DNA from: Streptomyces sp. 840.1
Lineage (GTDB): Bacteria > Actinomycetota > Actinomycetes > Streptomycetales > Streptomycetaceae
Assembly: GCF_003751445.1 (NCBI RefSeq)
Contig: NZ_RJUU01000003.1
Coordinates: forward strand, 186,001-250,000
Length of the DNA stretch: 64,000 nt
Direction: 5' to 3'
The translations under genes and the position numbers were made by a program. Shown piece after piece: positions 17,717 through 25,553 of this stretch. The notes under the pieces are model-generated. The model had not been told where the DNA came from. It saw only the letters and a list, made by a program, of their open reading frames with translations, and made no database searches. Position 1 is the first letter of the stretch; each line of letters starts with the position of its first letter.

Positions 17717-19159
17717 TCAGGGAGCGGCGCCTGTCGAATCCGCCCCCGCCGGCAACTGCCCGGTCGCCGTGGTGGCCGTGCCGGCCGCAGTGCCCGTGCC
17801 GGGCGTGCCGGCCGCAGTGAGCGCGATACGGGCGGACCAGGTCAGGGCTGCTGTTGCGGTCAGGGCCAGGAGCGGAACGGCGAAGCCGGCTCGCGCGCCG
17901 CCCGGACCGTCGACGAGCCGGCCCACCAGCGCGGCGGAGACGGCGATGCCCGCCGCGCACGCGGAGTTCGTCCAGGTGAAGGCCTGGGTGAGGACCGACC
18001 GGTCCATCGTCGCCTCGACGAGCGTCGAGGCGACGATGATGCACGGCGCGACTCCGGCGCCGGGCAGCAGGAGGGCGAGTCCGAGCTGCCAGGGGGAACC
18101 GGCCAGCATCGGCAGCAGTGACGCGCAGGCGAGAAAGGCCAGGATCAGGGGCAGCCGGTGCTCGGGACGGGTGCGCCCGTGGCGACGCCCGTGGACCAGA
18201 CCGGCCAGCAGACCGGCCGCGCTCATCAGGCCGTAGAGCAACCCGGCTGCCGGGGCGGCGTGGTGGGCGTCGGCGAAGGCGCTCACCGAGACCTGCATCG
18301 AGCCGAAGAAGATGCCCAGAGCGAGGTTGACCGTCAGCAGCGTGACGAAGCTCCGGGTCCACAGACGCTTCGGGCCCCGGACGGCCTCGCGGCCCCGGAC
18401 GGTCTTGCGGCCCCGGACGGTCTTGCGGCCCGGGGCGGTCCTCGCGGCCGGCGACGGGGCCGTACGGCGCAGCGCCGCGAAAACGAGTCCGGCCCCGACG
18501 ACGAGCACCCCCGCCAGCACTGTGCCCGCGGCCGGATGCAGCCGGGTCGCCGTCAGTACCGCGAGGGCGGGCCCGAGGAGGAAGGCGAGATCGTTGCTCA
18601 TCGTTTCGAGGGCGAAGGCCGGGGCGAGTTCGGCTCGGCCGTGCAGCAGGGCCGACCAGCGGGCCGCGGAGAGCGCGCCGATCTGCGGGACGGTCGCCCC
18701 GGCGGCGAGACCAGCCGCCATGAGCGGCACCACGGACGCCGCCGTCAGGGCCAGCGCGACCAGGGCGCTGATCGCTGCGGCGTGTGCGCACAGGAGGGGG
18801 ACGAGGACGCGCGGCTGTCCGAACCGGTCCATGAGACGGGCCGTCTGCGGGCCCACCAGGGTCTCCGCCACGGCGAACGAGCCGGTGACCAGGCCGGCCG
18901 CTCCGAAGGACCCGGTCTCGGCATGGACCAGCCAGACGATGCCGAGACCCGCCATGGCAACGCCGACCCGGGCGGGGGCCGCGGCCAGGAAGAAGGCGAC
19001 CGCACCGGGGGTCCGCAGGGCCGATCTGTAGGAGGAGTCCCCCGCACCGGCCGGGCGGCGGGAGGAGGTGCCCGTCCCGGCAGGTCGCGGATGGCGAAGC
19101 CCCCGTCCTGCAAGACGGAGACGTGCGGTGTGACGACGGAACCAGTGCCGCGGTGTCAC
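17717..19159 (-). CDS. MFS transporter
   Basis: 480 residues with about 12 membrane segments. The first follows RTPGAVAFFLAAAPARVGVAM, a start typical of small actinobacterial MFS exporters. LMDRFGQPRVLVP is a motif A-like loop between TM2 and TM3. The central cytoplasmic loop is basic and contains three GRKTVR-type repeats. LGIFFGSMQVSVSAFAD opens the second half. Substrate unknown. The GTG at 19159 is preferred because GGAAGG lies six bases upstream; the open frame continues for over 100 more codons but without hydrophobic or family-like sequence. Convergence with nothing: it reads toward the PAP2 gene's upstream region. Confidence 0.8.
   Translation of the reverse strand: MTPRHWFRRHTARLRLAGRGLRHPRPAGTGTSSRRPAGAGDSSYRSALRTPGAVAFFLAAAPARVGVAMAGLGIVWLVHAETGSFGAAGLVTGSFAVAETLVGPQTARLMDRFGQPRVLVPLLCAHAAAISALVALALTAASVVPLMAAGLAAGATVPQIGALSAARWSALLHGRAELAPAFALETMSNDLAFLLGPALAVLTATRLHPAAGTVLAGVLVVGAGLVFAALRRTAPSPAARTAPGRKTVRGRKTVRGREAVRGPKRLWTRSFVTLLTVNLALGIFFGSMQVSVSAFADAHHAAPAAGLLYGLMSAAGLLAGLVHGRRHGRTRPEHRLPLILAFLACASLLPMLAGSPWQLGLALLLPGAGVAPCIIVASTLVEATMDRSVLTQAFTWTNSACAAGIAVSAALVGRLVDGPGGARAGFAVPLLALTATAALTWSARIALTAAGTPGTGTAAGTATTATGQLPAGADSTGAAP
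18373..18426. repeat. Three tandem 18-bp repeats
   Basis: Unit GGCCCCGGACGGTCTTGC at 18391 and 18409, with a copy differing at two positions at 18373. Encodes GRKTVR-like hexapeptides on the minus strand in the central loop of the MFS protein. Confidence 0.85.
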
Positions 19160-19629
19160 GGCGAACCTTCCGCTGCACGGTGGGGCGGTCCGGGGAAGCG
19201 GCACCCTGGGGAGCCGGCCCCCGCCGCCAGGAGCCGTCCATGGTGACGCGGACGGGACGGAATCACGGTCCGCGTCGGCGTCGGCTCCAGCGCCGGCAGA
19301 AATGTCGTGGTGAGATCGGGAACCGAGATCACGGGACGGATCTCGCGGAGCACGACCATAGCCGCGATACGGCGCAAGGTCATAGCCACGATGCGGGGCA
19401 CGACAACAGCGGCGACGCGGGGCCCCGAGAGACCGTGCGGGAATTCCCCGTTCCCCCGCGCGCGTGGTTGAAGGACGGCGGCCCGTGCGGGTTACACGTA
19501 CCGGTGGCACCGCCGTGATAGCCCTGGGACCACCCCGTGAGGGCGCGGGTCAGGAGCCCCGGTGACCACGCTTCTGACGGGCAATCACCCGCAGCCCCCG
19601 CAGGCCGCCGAGTACAGCAGAGAAGGTTC
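19160..19629. other. Intergenic stretch with three imperfect 24-bp repeats
   Basis: Between divergent genes. Units begin at 19350, 19374 and 19398 (GCACGACCATAGCCGCGATA and relatives). On the plus strand they would read His-Asp-rich octapeptides within an open frame, but that frame has no ribosome site or recognisable domain, so I do not call it a gene. Confidence 0.5.
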
Positions 19630-19632
19630 ATG

Positions 19633-20139
19633 ATGCGTACCACCCGGAAGATCGCCGTCGCCATCGCCGCCACCGCGCTGTTGGGCGCCACGGGCGGGGC
19701 AACCGCGCAGGCCGCGTCCGTGACGGCCGTCGGAGCCGCACCCTCCGCATGCCGTCCGGCCAACCACCTCGCGAAGATCACCAACGCGCCCGCCAGCGCG
19801 GGGCACCGCCACTACCGCGTGACCCTCACCGCCCCACGCGGCTACGACCCGTGCCGCCTCGCCGGTTCGCCCACCGATGTGCGGTTCTCGGACCACGGCG
19901 CGCAGAACAGGGTCAGGGCCGGCCACTACGGCGACCAGCGCACGGCCGTGACCTTCGGGCCGGGGCACCCGGTGCACTTCGACATCCAGGTTCCCGACAA
20001 CGGCTGCGGCGTCGTCGCGGACGAGGCGTCCTTCACGCTGCGGGCTCCGGGCGGGGAGATCCCGGGAACGTCCGTCGCCGAGGGCAAGATCAAGGTGACG
20101 ACCGGCACCGTCGTCGGTCCGGTCCAGCGCGGCGCCTGA
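19633..20139 (+). CDS. Small secreted protein, DUF4232-like
   Basis: 168 residues. A signal peptide (RTTRKIAVAIAATALLGATG) with an AxA site near residue 28 is followed by a beta-rich domain with four Cys. The pattern SACRPANHLAKI, RVTLTAPRGYDPCRLAGSPTDVRF, VTFGPGHPVHFDIQVPDNGCG resembles the DUF4232 fold of secreted actinobacterial proteins. Function unknown. Two adjacent ATGs exist; the second (19633) is six bases from AGAAGG and preferred. Confidence 0.75.
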   Translation: MRTTRKIAVAIAATALLGATGGATAQAASVTAVGAAPSACRPANHLAKITNAPASAGHRHYRVTLTAPRGYDPCRLAGSPTDVRFSDHGAQNRVRAGHYGDQRTAVTFGPGHPVHFDIQVPDNGCGVVADEASFTLRAPGGEIPGTSVAEGKIKVTTGTVVGPVQRGA

Positions 20140-20171
20140 CCCCTCCGGGCCACTCGCTCCCACCGTCTCTT

Positions 20172-20201
20172 CCGGCCCCCGCCTCCCCCGGCGGGGGCCG
20201 G
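20172..20201 (+). terminator. GC-rich terminator hairpin
   Basis: CCGGCCCCCGCC (20172-20183) pairs perfectly with GGCGGGGGCCGG (20190-20201) around a six-base loop, 32 bases after the stop of the small secreted protein. The rest of the 20140-20480 spacer shows no gene. Confidence 0.75.
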
Positions 20202-20490
20202 CTCCTTGCGGTGGCCGCTCCGGCCCGCCGGGGTCCGCACGCATTCACCACCGAAGTCGCGGCCGGACACCTGCCCCCGGCCGCACAGTTGGCGCTCCAC
20301 CCGGCCCCGATGCCTGCGGCGACTCGCGCACCACCCGTGACCAGCGAACGCACCCCCACGCCTCCGCTAGCATGTTCGAACTCGCGACGAGCGTCCCCAT
20401 CGCCCGCCATTCACCGGAAAGTCGGGCTTTCCGGGACGAAGAGTGACGTACTCAACCAACATCTAACAAATCGGCCAAACAATTGATACC

Positions 20491-20496
20491 TATAGT
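20491..20496 (+). promoter_or_regulatory. Leaderless -10 box of the Aur1-like gene
   Basis: TATAGT, seven bases before the GTG at 20504, in a markedly AT-rich pocket (20440-20500). The spacing is what leaderless streptomycete transcripts show, so transcription probably starts at the GTG. Confidence 0.55.
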
Positions 20497-20503
20497 ATCG
20501 CGG

Positions 20504-21844
20504 GTGTTTTCGCGAATAAATAGCAGAACCTCGTTCGCCCAGTGGCGTCGGTCCAGGGCGATACTGTGGGGCACGGCAGCGGTGGTGACCCTCGGATTCC
20601 TCATCGCCCTGGAGATCGCCGCTAGGCGTTACGGCCTGCCGGGGCCGATGACCACCCAGGCGCAAGAGGTGATAGTCGCGCCCCAGTCGGGCTTCCTGCT
20701 CTACGCCAGTATGGCGTTGATGATGGTGGTGCTCACCTGGCGGGAGCGGTTCATCGCGGTGGGCACCGCGATAGGTATCGACGTCATCATTCTGCTGGTG
20801 CGCTGGGCGACCGATACCAGGGTGACCCATGGACATCCCTTCGGAAACGGCGCGTTGTGGGTGATTCTGGGCTGCGGGATCATCGCCGTCACACGCCGCA
20901 CGGGCCAGGAACGAATCCTGCTGCTGAAGGGCGTTGGCCTCGGCCTCCTGCTGGTGACCGGCCGCAAGACAGGTGACACCTGGCTGCTCATCACCTCCAA
21001 GACCCGCCCGGCGGTGCTCGACCAGTACGTCGCGACCGCCGATCACGCGCTGGGCAACCCGTCGTGGCTGGTGGGCAGGATGGTCCAGGCGACCGGCCCG
21101 GTCGGGGACCGCTTCCTCGACTCCGTTTACACCCAGCTCGCGGTCGCCGCCGTCGTCGTCGCGCTGTACCAGCTGCGCAACGTGGCGGCCGACCGCCGCT
21201 TCCCCGGCCACCACCTGGTGCGCACCTTCCTGGTCATAGGCCTCCTCGGGCCCGGCATATACGTGCTCTTCCCGGTGGTCGGACCGATCTTCGCCTACGG
21301 TGCCGACGGCGGACACTGGGCGGTGTCCAATCTGTGGCCGAACACGACGCCGCAGATCATGGCCCCGCACCACATGTCGTTCGACGAGATCACCCCGCGC
21401 AACTGCATGCCCAGCCTGCACACCGCATGGGCGACCTGCATCTTCATCCACTCCCGCAAGGGACCCCGGACACTTCAGTACGCGGGCGCCTTCTGGCTGT
21501 TGGCCACACTCTGCGCGACCCTGGGCTTCGGCTACCACTACGGCGCGGACATCATCGCCGGTGTGGTGTTCACCCTCACGATCGAGGCGGGTCTGCGCAC
21601 GTTCGACCGAGGATGGGACCGGGCGGGCGTCAAGCTCGTCGCCTACGGAGTCGGCGTGTTCACCGCGCTCCTGCTCTCCTACCGCTTCCTGTCGATGCAG
21701 ATGGCCCACCATCCCTGGGTGTTCGGCCCGCTTCTCCTCCTGGCGATGGCCTCGGTGATCCACGGCTACGTACGGACGACCGAGCAGTGGGAACCGAAGA
21801 CCGCCCCGGTGCGGCAGCCGGAACCACTGCCCGAACCGGTCTGA
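20504..21844 (+). CDS. Aur1/IPC-synthase-like PAP2 membrane protein
   Basis: 446 residues from a GTG placed by the TATAGT box; a TTG 21 bases earlier is in frame. About ten membrane segments. The phosphatase motifs are NCMPSLHTAW with His306 and GYHYGADIIAG with His345 and Asp349, the C2/C3 pattern of the Aur1/inositolphosphotransferase branch of PAP2 enzymes. These transfer or hydrolyse lipid-linked phosphates at the membrane surface. In actinobacteria such proteins may make inositol-containing or other phospholipids; the reaction here is not established. Followed by a terminator, so monocistronic. Confidence 0.8.
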   Translation: MFSRINSRTSFAQWRRSRAILWGTAAVVTLGFLIALEIAARRYGLPGPMTTQAQEVIVAPQSGFLLYASMALMMVVLTWRERFIAVGTAIGIDVIILLVRWATDTRVTHGHPFGNGALWVILGCGIIAVTRRTGQERILLLKGVGLGLLLVTGRKTGDTWLLITSKTRPAVLDQYVATADHALGNPSWLVGRMVQATGPVGDRFLDSVYTQLAVAAVVVALYQLRNVAADRRFPGHHLVRTFLVIGLLGPGIYVLFPVVGPIFAYGADGGHWAVSNLWPNTTPQIMAPHHMSFDEITPRNCMPSLHTAWATCIFIHSRKGPRTLQYAGAFWLLATLCATLGFGYHYGADIIAGVVFTLTIEAGLRTFDRGWDRAGVKLVAYGVGVFTALLLSYRFLSMQMAHHPWVFGPLLLLAMASVIHGYVRTTEQWEPKTAPVRQPEPLPEPV

Positions 21845-21859
21845 GTCGGTGAACCGCCG

Positions 21860-21895
21860 GGTGAGTTCCGCCCCTCGGACGGGGCGGAGCTCACC
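21860..21895 (+). terminator. Terminator hairpin after the Aur1-like gene
   Basis: GGTGAGTTCCGCCCC (21860-21874) pairs with GGGGCGGAGCTCACC (21881-21895), one G-T pair, six-base loop, 15 bases after the stop. Confidence 0.75.
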
Positions 21896-21957
21896 GGAGG
21901 CCACTGCGGATGCGGGGCCGCTCGGTCCCTGCCGGCGCGCTTGGTTAGCCTGCGCCC

Positions 21958-22623
21958 GTGGAAATCGAACTGAACACCGGCAACTGGCTGGCGGACACCC
22001 GGGCGTCCTACGACACCGTGGCCGACAGCTACGCGGACCAGGTGCGGAACCTGCTGGACGACACACCCGAGGAACGCGCCGTGCTGGCGCTGTTCGCCGG
22101 TCTGGTCCGCGAGAACGGCGGGGGTCCGGTCGCGGACGTGGGGTGCGGGCCCGGAAGGATCACGGCCCACCTGCACGGACTGGGCGTGGACGCGTTCGGC
22201 ATCGACCTCTCCCCCGGGATGATCGCGGTGGCCCGGCGTGACCATCCCGGCCTGCGGTTCGAACCCGGGTCCATGACGGAACTCGCTCTCACCGACGCCT
22301 CAGTGGCCGGCCTGGTCGCCTGGTACTCGCTCATCCACGTCCCCGACGAGGAGATCGGTTCGGTCCTGGCGCACTTCCATCGCGTACTGCGGCCCGGTGG
22401 GCCGCTGCTGCTCAGCTTCCACGTCGGGGACGAGCGGAAGCTGAAGACCGAGGGGTACGGCGGACACCCGATGAACGTCTACGTCCATCGCCGCCTGCCG
22501 GACCGGCTGGCCGCCCGGCTCGACGACGCCGGGTTCGACGTCGGGACGCAGCGGACACTCACCTCGGCCGAGAGCAGGCTGGGCGGTCTCCTCCTCGCGC
22601 GCCGCCGCCCTGATGCCCGATAG
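21958..22623 (+). CDS. Class I SAM-dependent methyltransferase
   Basis: 221 residues. Motif I is VADVGCGPGRITA (58-70), followed by GIDLSPGMIAVA and the VAWYSLIHVPDEEI segment common in Methyltransf_11 proteins, and VLRPGGPLLLSFHVGDE as motif III. N-terminal ASYDTVADSYADQ is also typical. Substrate unknown. The GTG follows TAGCCT (21946-21951) by six bases, so the transcript is probably leaderless and separate from the Aur1-like gene. The peptide-ligase operon begins 220 bases downstream on the same strand, so a shared job is possible but not shown. Confidence 0.85.
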   Translation: MEIELNTGNWLADTRASYDTVADSYADQVRNLLDDTPEERAVLALFAGLVRENGGGPVADVGCGPGRITAHLHGLGVDAFGIDLSPGMIAVARRDHPGLRFEPGSMTELALTDASVAGLVAWYSLIHVPDEEIGSVLAHFHRVLRPGGPLLLSFHVGDERKLKTEGYGGHPMNVYVHRRLPDRLAARLDDAGFDVGTQRTLTSAESRLGGLLLARRRPDAR

Positions 22624-22661
22624 GGAAACCCGCCGGGGAACGGGCCCTCGAACGGGACGGT

Positions 22662-22736
22662 TCAGGGGTGATCTCCGGGTGGGGGCGGGGAATTTCCGCT
22701 GTGGGACAGCCAAGTCGGAAGGATCTGTTGAGTCAT
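22662..22736 (-). CDS. Candidate 24-residue small ORF, antisense to the operon promoter
   Basis: Reads MTQQILPTWLSHSG followed by NSPPPPGDHP and a stop. What makes it notable is the ribosome site: AGGAGGTGA, a perfect match to the 16S rRNA end, seven bases before the ATG. Such a match by chance is uncommon. It overlaps the promoter of the 22-residue peptide gene on the other strand. No family recognised. It may be a leader peptide, a regulator, or a chance ORF. Confidence 0.35.
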   Translation of the reverse strand: MTQQILPTWLSHSGNSPPPPGDHP

Positions 22737-22756
22737 CAACTCACCTCCTCTAATGT
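22728..22756 (+). promoter_or_regulatory. Promoter of the micropeptide operon
   Basis: TTGAGT (22728-22733) and TAATGT (22751-22756) with a 17-base spacer, close to the vegetative consensus. Transcription should start near 22763, giving an 80-base leader. The -35 region lies inside overlapping dyads GTTGA-GTCA-TCAAC and TGAGT-CATCA-ACTCA, possible regulator targets. Confidence 0.55.
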
Positions 22757-22845
22757 CTCGTTCATCGATCGGCCGCCCTCGGCCGGGAGTGCGCCACATG
22801 GAGCCCAGCTGCCCTGAGGGGCGGCCCCGAGAAGGGAGATCCACC

Positions 22846-22914
22846 ATGGTCAAGCACTACATCAAGTACGCCTTCAGCACTCTCACGGCGGCGATGTTCG
22901 CCAGCATGGTCTGA
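22846..22914 (+). CDS. 22-residue hydrophobic micropeptide (possible precursor peptide)
   Basis: ATG at 22846, stop at 22912-22914. The peptide begins MVKHYIKYAFSTLT and ends AAMFASMV: two Lys and a His near the N-terminus, then an aromatic and aliphatic stretch with small residues, like a short membrane anchor or signal-like peptide. GAAGGGAG lies seven bases before the ATG. A good promoter precedes it and a perfect hairpin separates it from the ligase gene. It is the first gene of an apparent operon with an adenylate-forming ligase and a GxGD membrane protease. I infer it may be their substrate; a leader peptide is the alternative, though it has no codon run typical of attenuation. Confidence 0.6.
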   Translation: MVKHYIKYAFSTLTAAMFASMV

Positions 22915-22927
22915 CGGATCAGCCCCG

Positions 22928-22958
22928 GCCTGGACCGGGAGTTCAGCCCGGTCCAGGC
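22928..22958 (+). terminator. Perfect 12-bp hairpin between micropeptide and ligase genes
   Basis: GCCTGGACCGGG (22928-22939) and CCCGGTCCAGGC (22947-22958) with a seven-base loop, ending three bases before AGGAGG of the ligase gene. No T-run. It could act as a partial terminator, or protect the short upstream mRNA, giving more peptide than enzyme, as seen in many ribosomal-peptide operons. Confidence 0.65.
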
Positions 22959-22972
22959 GTCAGGAGGCTCCC

Positions 22973-24439
22973 TTGTTCGCAACCGCGCTCAGCCAGCTCC
23001 GGTACGGCGCGGCGATCCTGCGCAACCGCCGTATCCGCCCGCAGGACCTGGAGCGCATCGCCCGGGACCTGGTCGCAACCCTCGCGGAGTTCGGCGAGCC
23101 GGGCGCCGACTCGGCGCTGCTGCCCGGCCGGGCCGGGGCCGTCGACCCCGACGTACGGCGGACCGTGACCGAGCGCAGCCTGCGGGCGACAGCGCGGGCC
23201 GCGGCCCGGCACACGGCGTACTACCGCCGGACGTTCGACAGCCTGGCGCTCGACCCCGGCGCCCTCACCCCGGGCACCTGGGACCAGGTGCCGGTCACAC
23301 CGAAGGCCGCCCTGCGCGGCCTGCCCGCGGCCTTCGTCTCCGCCGCCTCCACTCCCGCGCTGATGGCGCTCACCACAGGGACGAGCGGCACCCCCACCAC
23401 CGTCTGGTACTCCCGGGCCGAGGTGGAGATCGCGGTGGCCATGAGCACGGTCTCCGTCGTCCTCGGCCTGGGCCTGCGCCCCCGTCACACCGTCGCGTAC
23501 GCGGGGTGCTCGCGGGCGACGCTGCCCCTGCTCAACGTGGCGGAGTCGGTGACCCGGATCGGCGCTTCGTTCGTCCAGATCGGCACCGTGGACCCTGCGG
23601 TCGCGCTCGACCGGCTGGCCACCCCGCTCGGGCTGCGCGGCAAGGCACCGCAGATCACTCACCTGACCGTCTCCGCCTCCTACCTCTCGGCTCTCGTCGA
23701 GGAGGCGGAACGGGGCGGCCGGCAGCCGGCGGACTTCGGGCTGGAGTCCATCGGCGTCGGCGGCGAGGTGCTCTCCGATCCGCTGAGGGAGCGGGCGTCG
23801 GCGGCGCTCGGCGCGAAGGTCTCCACCTCGTACATGATGACCGAGACCGTGCCGTCGGGCGGGACGCCGTGCACCGAGGGGCATCTGCACCACACCACCG
23901 AGTTCGGGCATCTGGAGATACTCGACCCCGTGACCCACGCGGCGACGCCCCCGGGCGCCGTCGGCATCATCGTGCAGACCCCGTACGTCCCCTACCGGGA
24001 CTGCACCCTGCTCCTGCGCTATGCGACGGGCGACCTCGTGCGGCTCCCCCTGAGCGCGCCGGAGTGCGAACTGGCCCACCTGCCCGCGACCTCGCCGGTA
24101 CTCGGCCGCTGGACGGGTCCGCTGAGCCGCGAGATCACCACCTGGTCGGTGCTGAACCTGCTGGAGGCGGAGCCGGACATCCCGCTGCCCGCGCGCTACG
24201 CCCTGGTGGACGGCTCCCCCGGCCCGCGCCTGCACGTCCTGGTCCGCCGGCTGCCCGCCGCCGGTCTGCTGGGACGGCTGGAGGAACGGGCCACCGCCGC
24301 AGGTCTCGCGCTGGACGCCGTCGTGCTCCATGACGACCCGGGCTCCATGCCACCGACCGGCCCGGTCCGCGCCGATCTGCGCGAGCGCACCTTCGAGGCG
24401 GTCCGCCCCGCCGAGGTACGCGTCGTGAGCCCGGCGTGA
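22973..24439 (+). CDS. Acyl-adenylate-forming ligase, PaaK / 'CoF synthetase'-like
   Basis: 488 residues from a TTG six bases after AGGAGG. The ANL-superfamily phosphate-binding motif is TTGTSGTPT (134-142). Other family marks are GVGGEVLSDPLRERASAALG, YMMTETV (the aromatic-x-x-TE motif) and YATGDLV (350-356), and a small C-terminal domain. The best resemblance is to phenylacetate-CoA ligase-like proteins. It should activate a carboxylate as an adenylate and pass it to a thiol or amine. The acceptor and acid are unknown; the neighbouring peptide is a candidate partner. Its stop overlaps the GTG of the next gene (GTGA), so the two are translated together. Confidence 0.8.
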   Translation: MFATALSQLRYGAAILRNRRIRPQDLERIARDLVATLAEFGEPGADSALLPGRAGAVDPDVRRTVTERSLRATARAAARHTAYYRRTFDSLALDPGALTPGTWDQVPVTPKAALRGLPAAFVSAASTPALMALTTGTSGTPTTVWYSRAEVEIAVAMSTVSVVLGLGLRPRHTVAYAGCSRATLPLLNVAESVTRIGASFVQIGTVDPAVALDRLATPLGLRGKAPQITHLTVSASYLSALVEEAERGGRQPADFGLESIGVGGEVLSDPLRERASAALGAKVSTSYMMTETVPSGGTPCTEGHLHHTTEFGHLEILDPVTHAATPPGAVGIIVQTPYVPYRDCTLLLRYATGDLVRLPLSAPECELAHLPATSPVLGRWTGPLSREITTWSVLNLLEAEPDIPLPARYALVDGSPGPRLHVLVRRLPAAGLLGRLEERATAAGLALDAVVLHDDPGSMPPTGPVRADLRERTFEAVRPAEVRVVSPA

Positions 24440-25479
24440 GCGCCGTCGCCCTGGTGGGCCTCAACGTCTGCGTCGCCGCGATCACGGCGGCGGGCGCCGC
24501 CTACTTCGGCCGGATCCGGATGCCGCGCCCGCCGGTCGGCCGCTACGAGCTGCCCGATGTCGCCGTGGTGTCCGTCGTGGTCGTGGCCGCCCCCCTGGTC
24601 TATCTGGAACTGCCTCGCGCCGCGGTGGCCGTCGCGTTCGGGCTGGTCCTGTGCTCGGCGCTCCAGTTCACCCTCGCGCCCCTGTCCGGCGGGGGCCGGG
24701 CCTGGGCGGTGGCGCTGGGCTCGGTCGCGGCCACGGCCGGGTGCGCGTTCGCCGGCCGGACGCTCGCCGTGATGGTGCTCACCGACGTGCTGCTCGCGAT
24801 CGCCGTCGTGGGGGTGGCCAACATGTGGGCGCAGAGCGGTATGCGCTCGGCCCATACCGCGTGGTTCGCGGGCGCGCTCGCCTGCTACGACCTGGTGGCG
24901 ACGGGGCTCACCTCGGTCATGGACCGGTTCGCCGCCCAGGTCATGGGGCTGCCGTTCGCCCCGTTGCTGGCCGTCACGCGGGGCGATCCGCCGGTGGCAC
25001 TCGGCCTGGGTGACCTGCTGCTCCTGGTGCTCTTCCCGCTGGTGGCGGTGAAGGCCTTCGGACGGGCCGCCGGTCTCCTCGCGGCCGGAATCGGTCTGGC
25101 GGTGTCCGCCGCGGTCAGTGCGCTGTTCGCCCTCGGGGCGCTGAGCGGGGCGTTTCCGCTGCTCACGGCACTCGGTCCGCTGATCGTGCTCCAGCACGTG
25201 CTGTGGGTGCGGGCCCGTGGAGCCGAGCGGACCGTCGCCGAGTGGCGCGCGGGAACCCCGGTGGCTGCGGCCGCCGCCGCTCCGACGGACCCCGACCCGG
25301 AGTTGCTCAAGGCCCTCGAACCGGCCGATGCCGATGGGGTGGGCGCCGGCCTGCCGGAGGGTGGCTGGCTCGCGGTCCTGGACGGCCGGGTGGTGGGAGC
25401 CGGTGCGTCGCCGGGCCTGGCACGTAGGGACGCGCGGCTCCGCGGCTGCGCTTCGGTGCCCGTGGTGCGACAGGCGTGA
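24436..25479 (+). CDS. Polytopic membrane protein with presenilin/SPP-like YD...GLGD motifs
   Basis: 347 residues, seven to nine membrane segments up to about residue 258. The segment ALACYDLVAT has Tyr-Asp at 151-152. The segment VALGLGDLLLLVLFPLVAV has Gly-Leu-Gly-Asp at 190-193. Aspartates 41 residues apart in this YD and GxGD order are the catalytic signature of intramembrane aspartyl proteases of the presenilin/signal peptide peptidase type. A third PAL motif is not clear; FPLLTALGPLIVLQH (240-254) is in the right place. The soluble C-terminus (about 305-347, GGWLAVLDGRVVGAGASPG) resembles the small DUF5678-type fold. It may cut the micropeptide within the membrane; that is inference. 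Coupled to the ligase by GTGA. Confidence 0.6.
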   Translation: MSAVALVGLNVCVAAITAAGAAYFGRIRMPRPPVGRYELPDVAVVSVVVVAAPLVYLELPRAAVAVAFGLVLCSALQFTLAPLSGGGRAWAVALGSVAATAGCAFAGRTLAVMVLTDVLLAIAVVGVANMWAQSGMRSAHTAWFAGALACYDLVATGLTSVMDRFAAQVMGLPFAPLLAVTRGDPPVALGLGDLLLLVLFPLVAVKAFGRAAGLLAAGIGLAVSAAVSALFALGALSGAFPLLTALGPLIVLQHVLWVRARGAERTVAEWRAGTPVAAAAAAPTDPDPELLKALEPADADGVGAGLPEGGWLAVLDGRVVGAGASPGLARRDARLRGCASVPVVRQA

Positions 25480-25553
25480 CCGGTTTCTACCCGGGCTCGC
25501 CTTGGCTCGACGGCGCGGGCGGGTGGCCGAGGCCCGTTACGTACTCTTGAGGC

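Noticed and set aside
19123..19518. Open frame with His-Asp-rich octapeptide repeats
   Set aside because: No ribosome site, no known domain, and it overlaps the start of the MFS gene on the other strand. The DNA repeats alone explain it.
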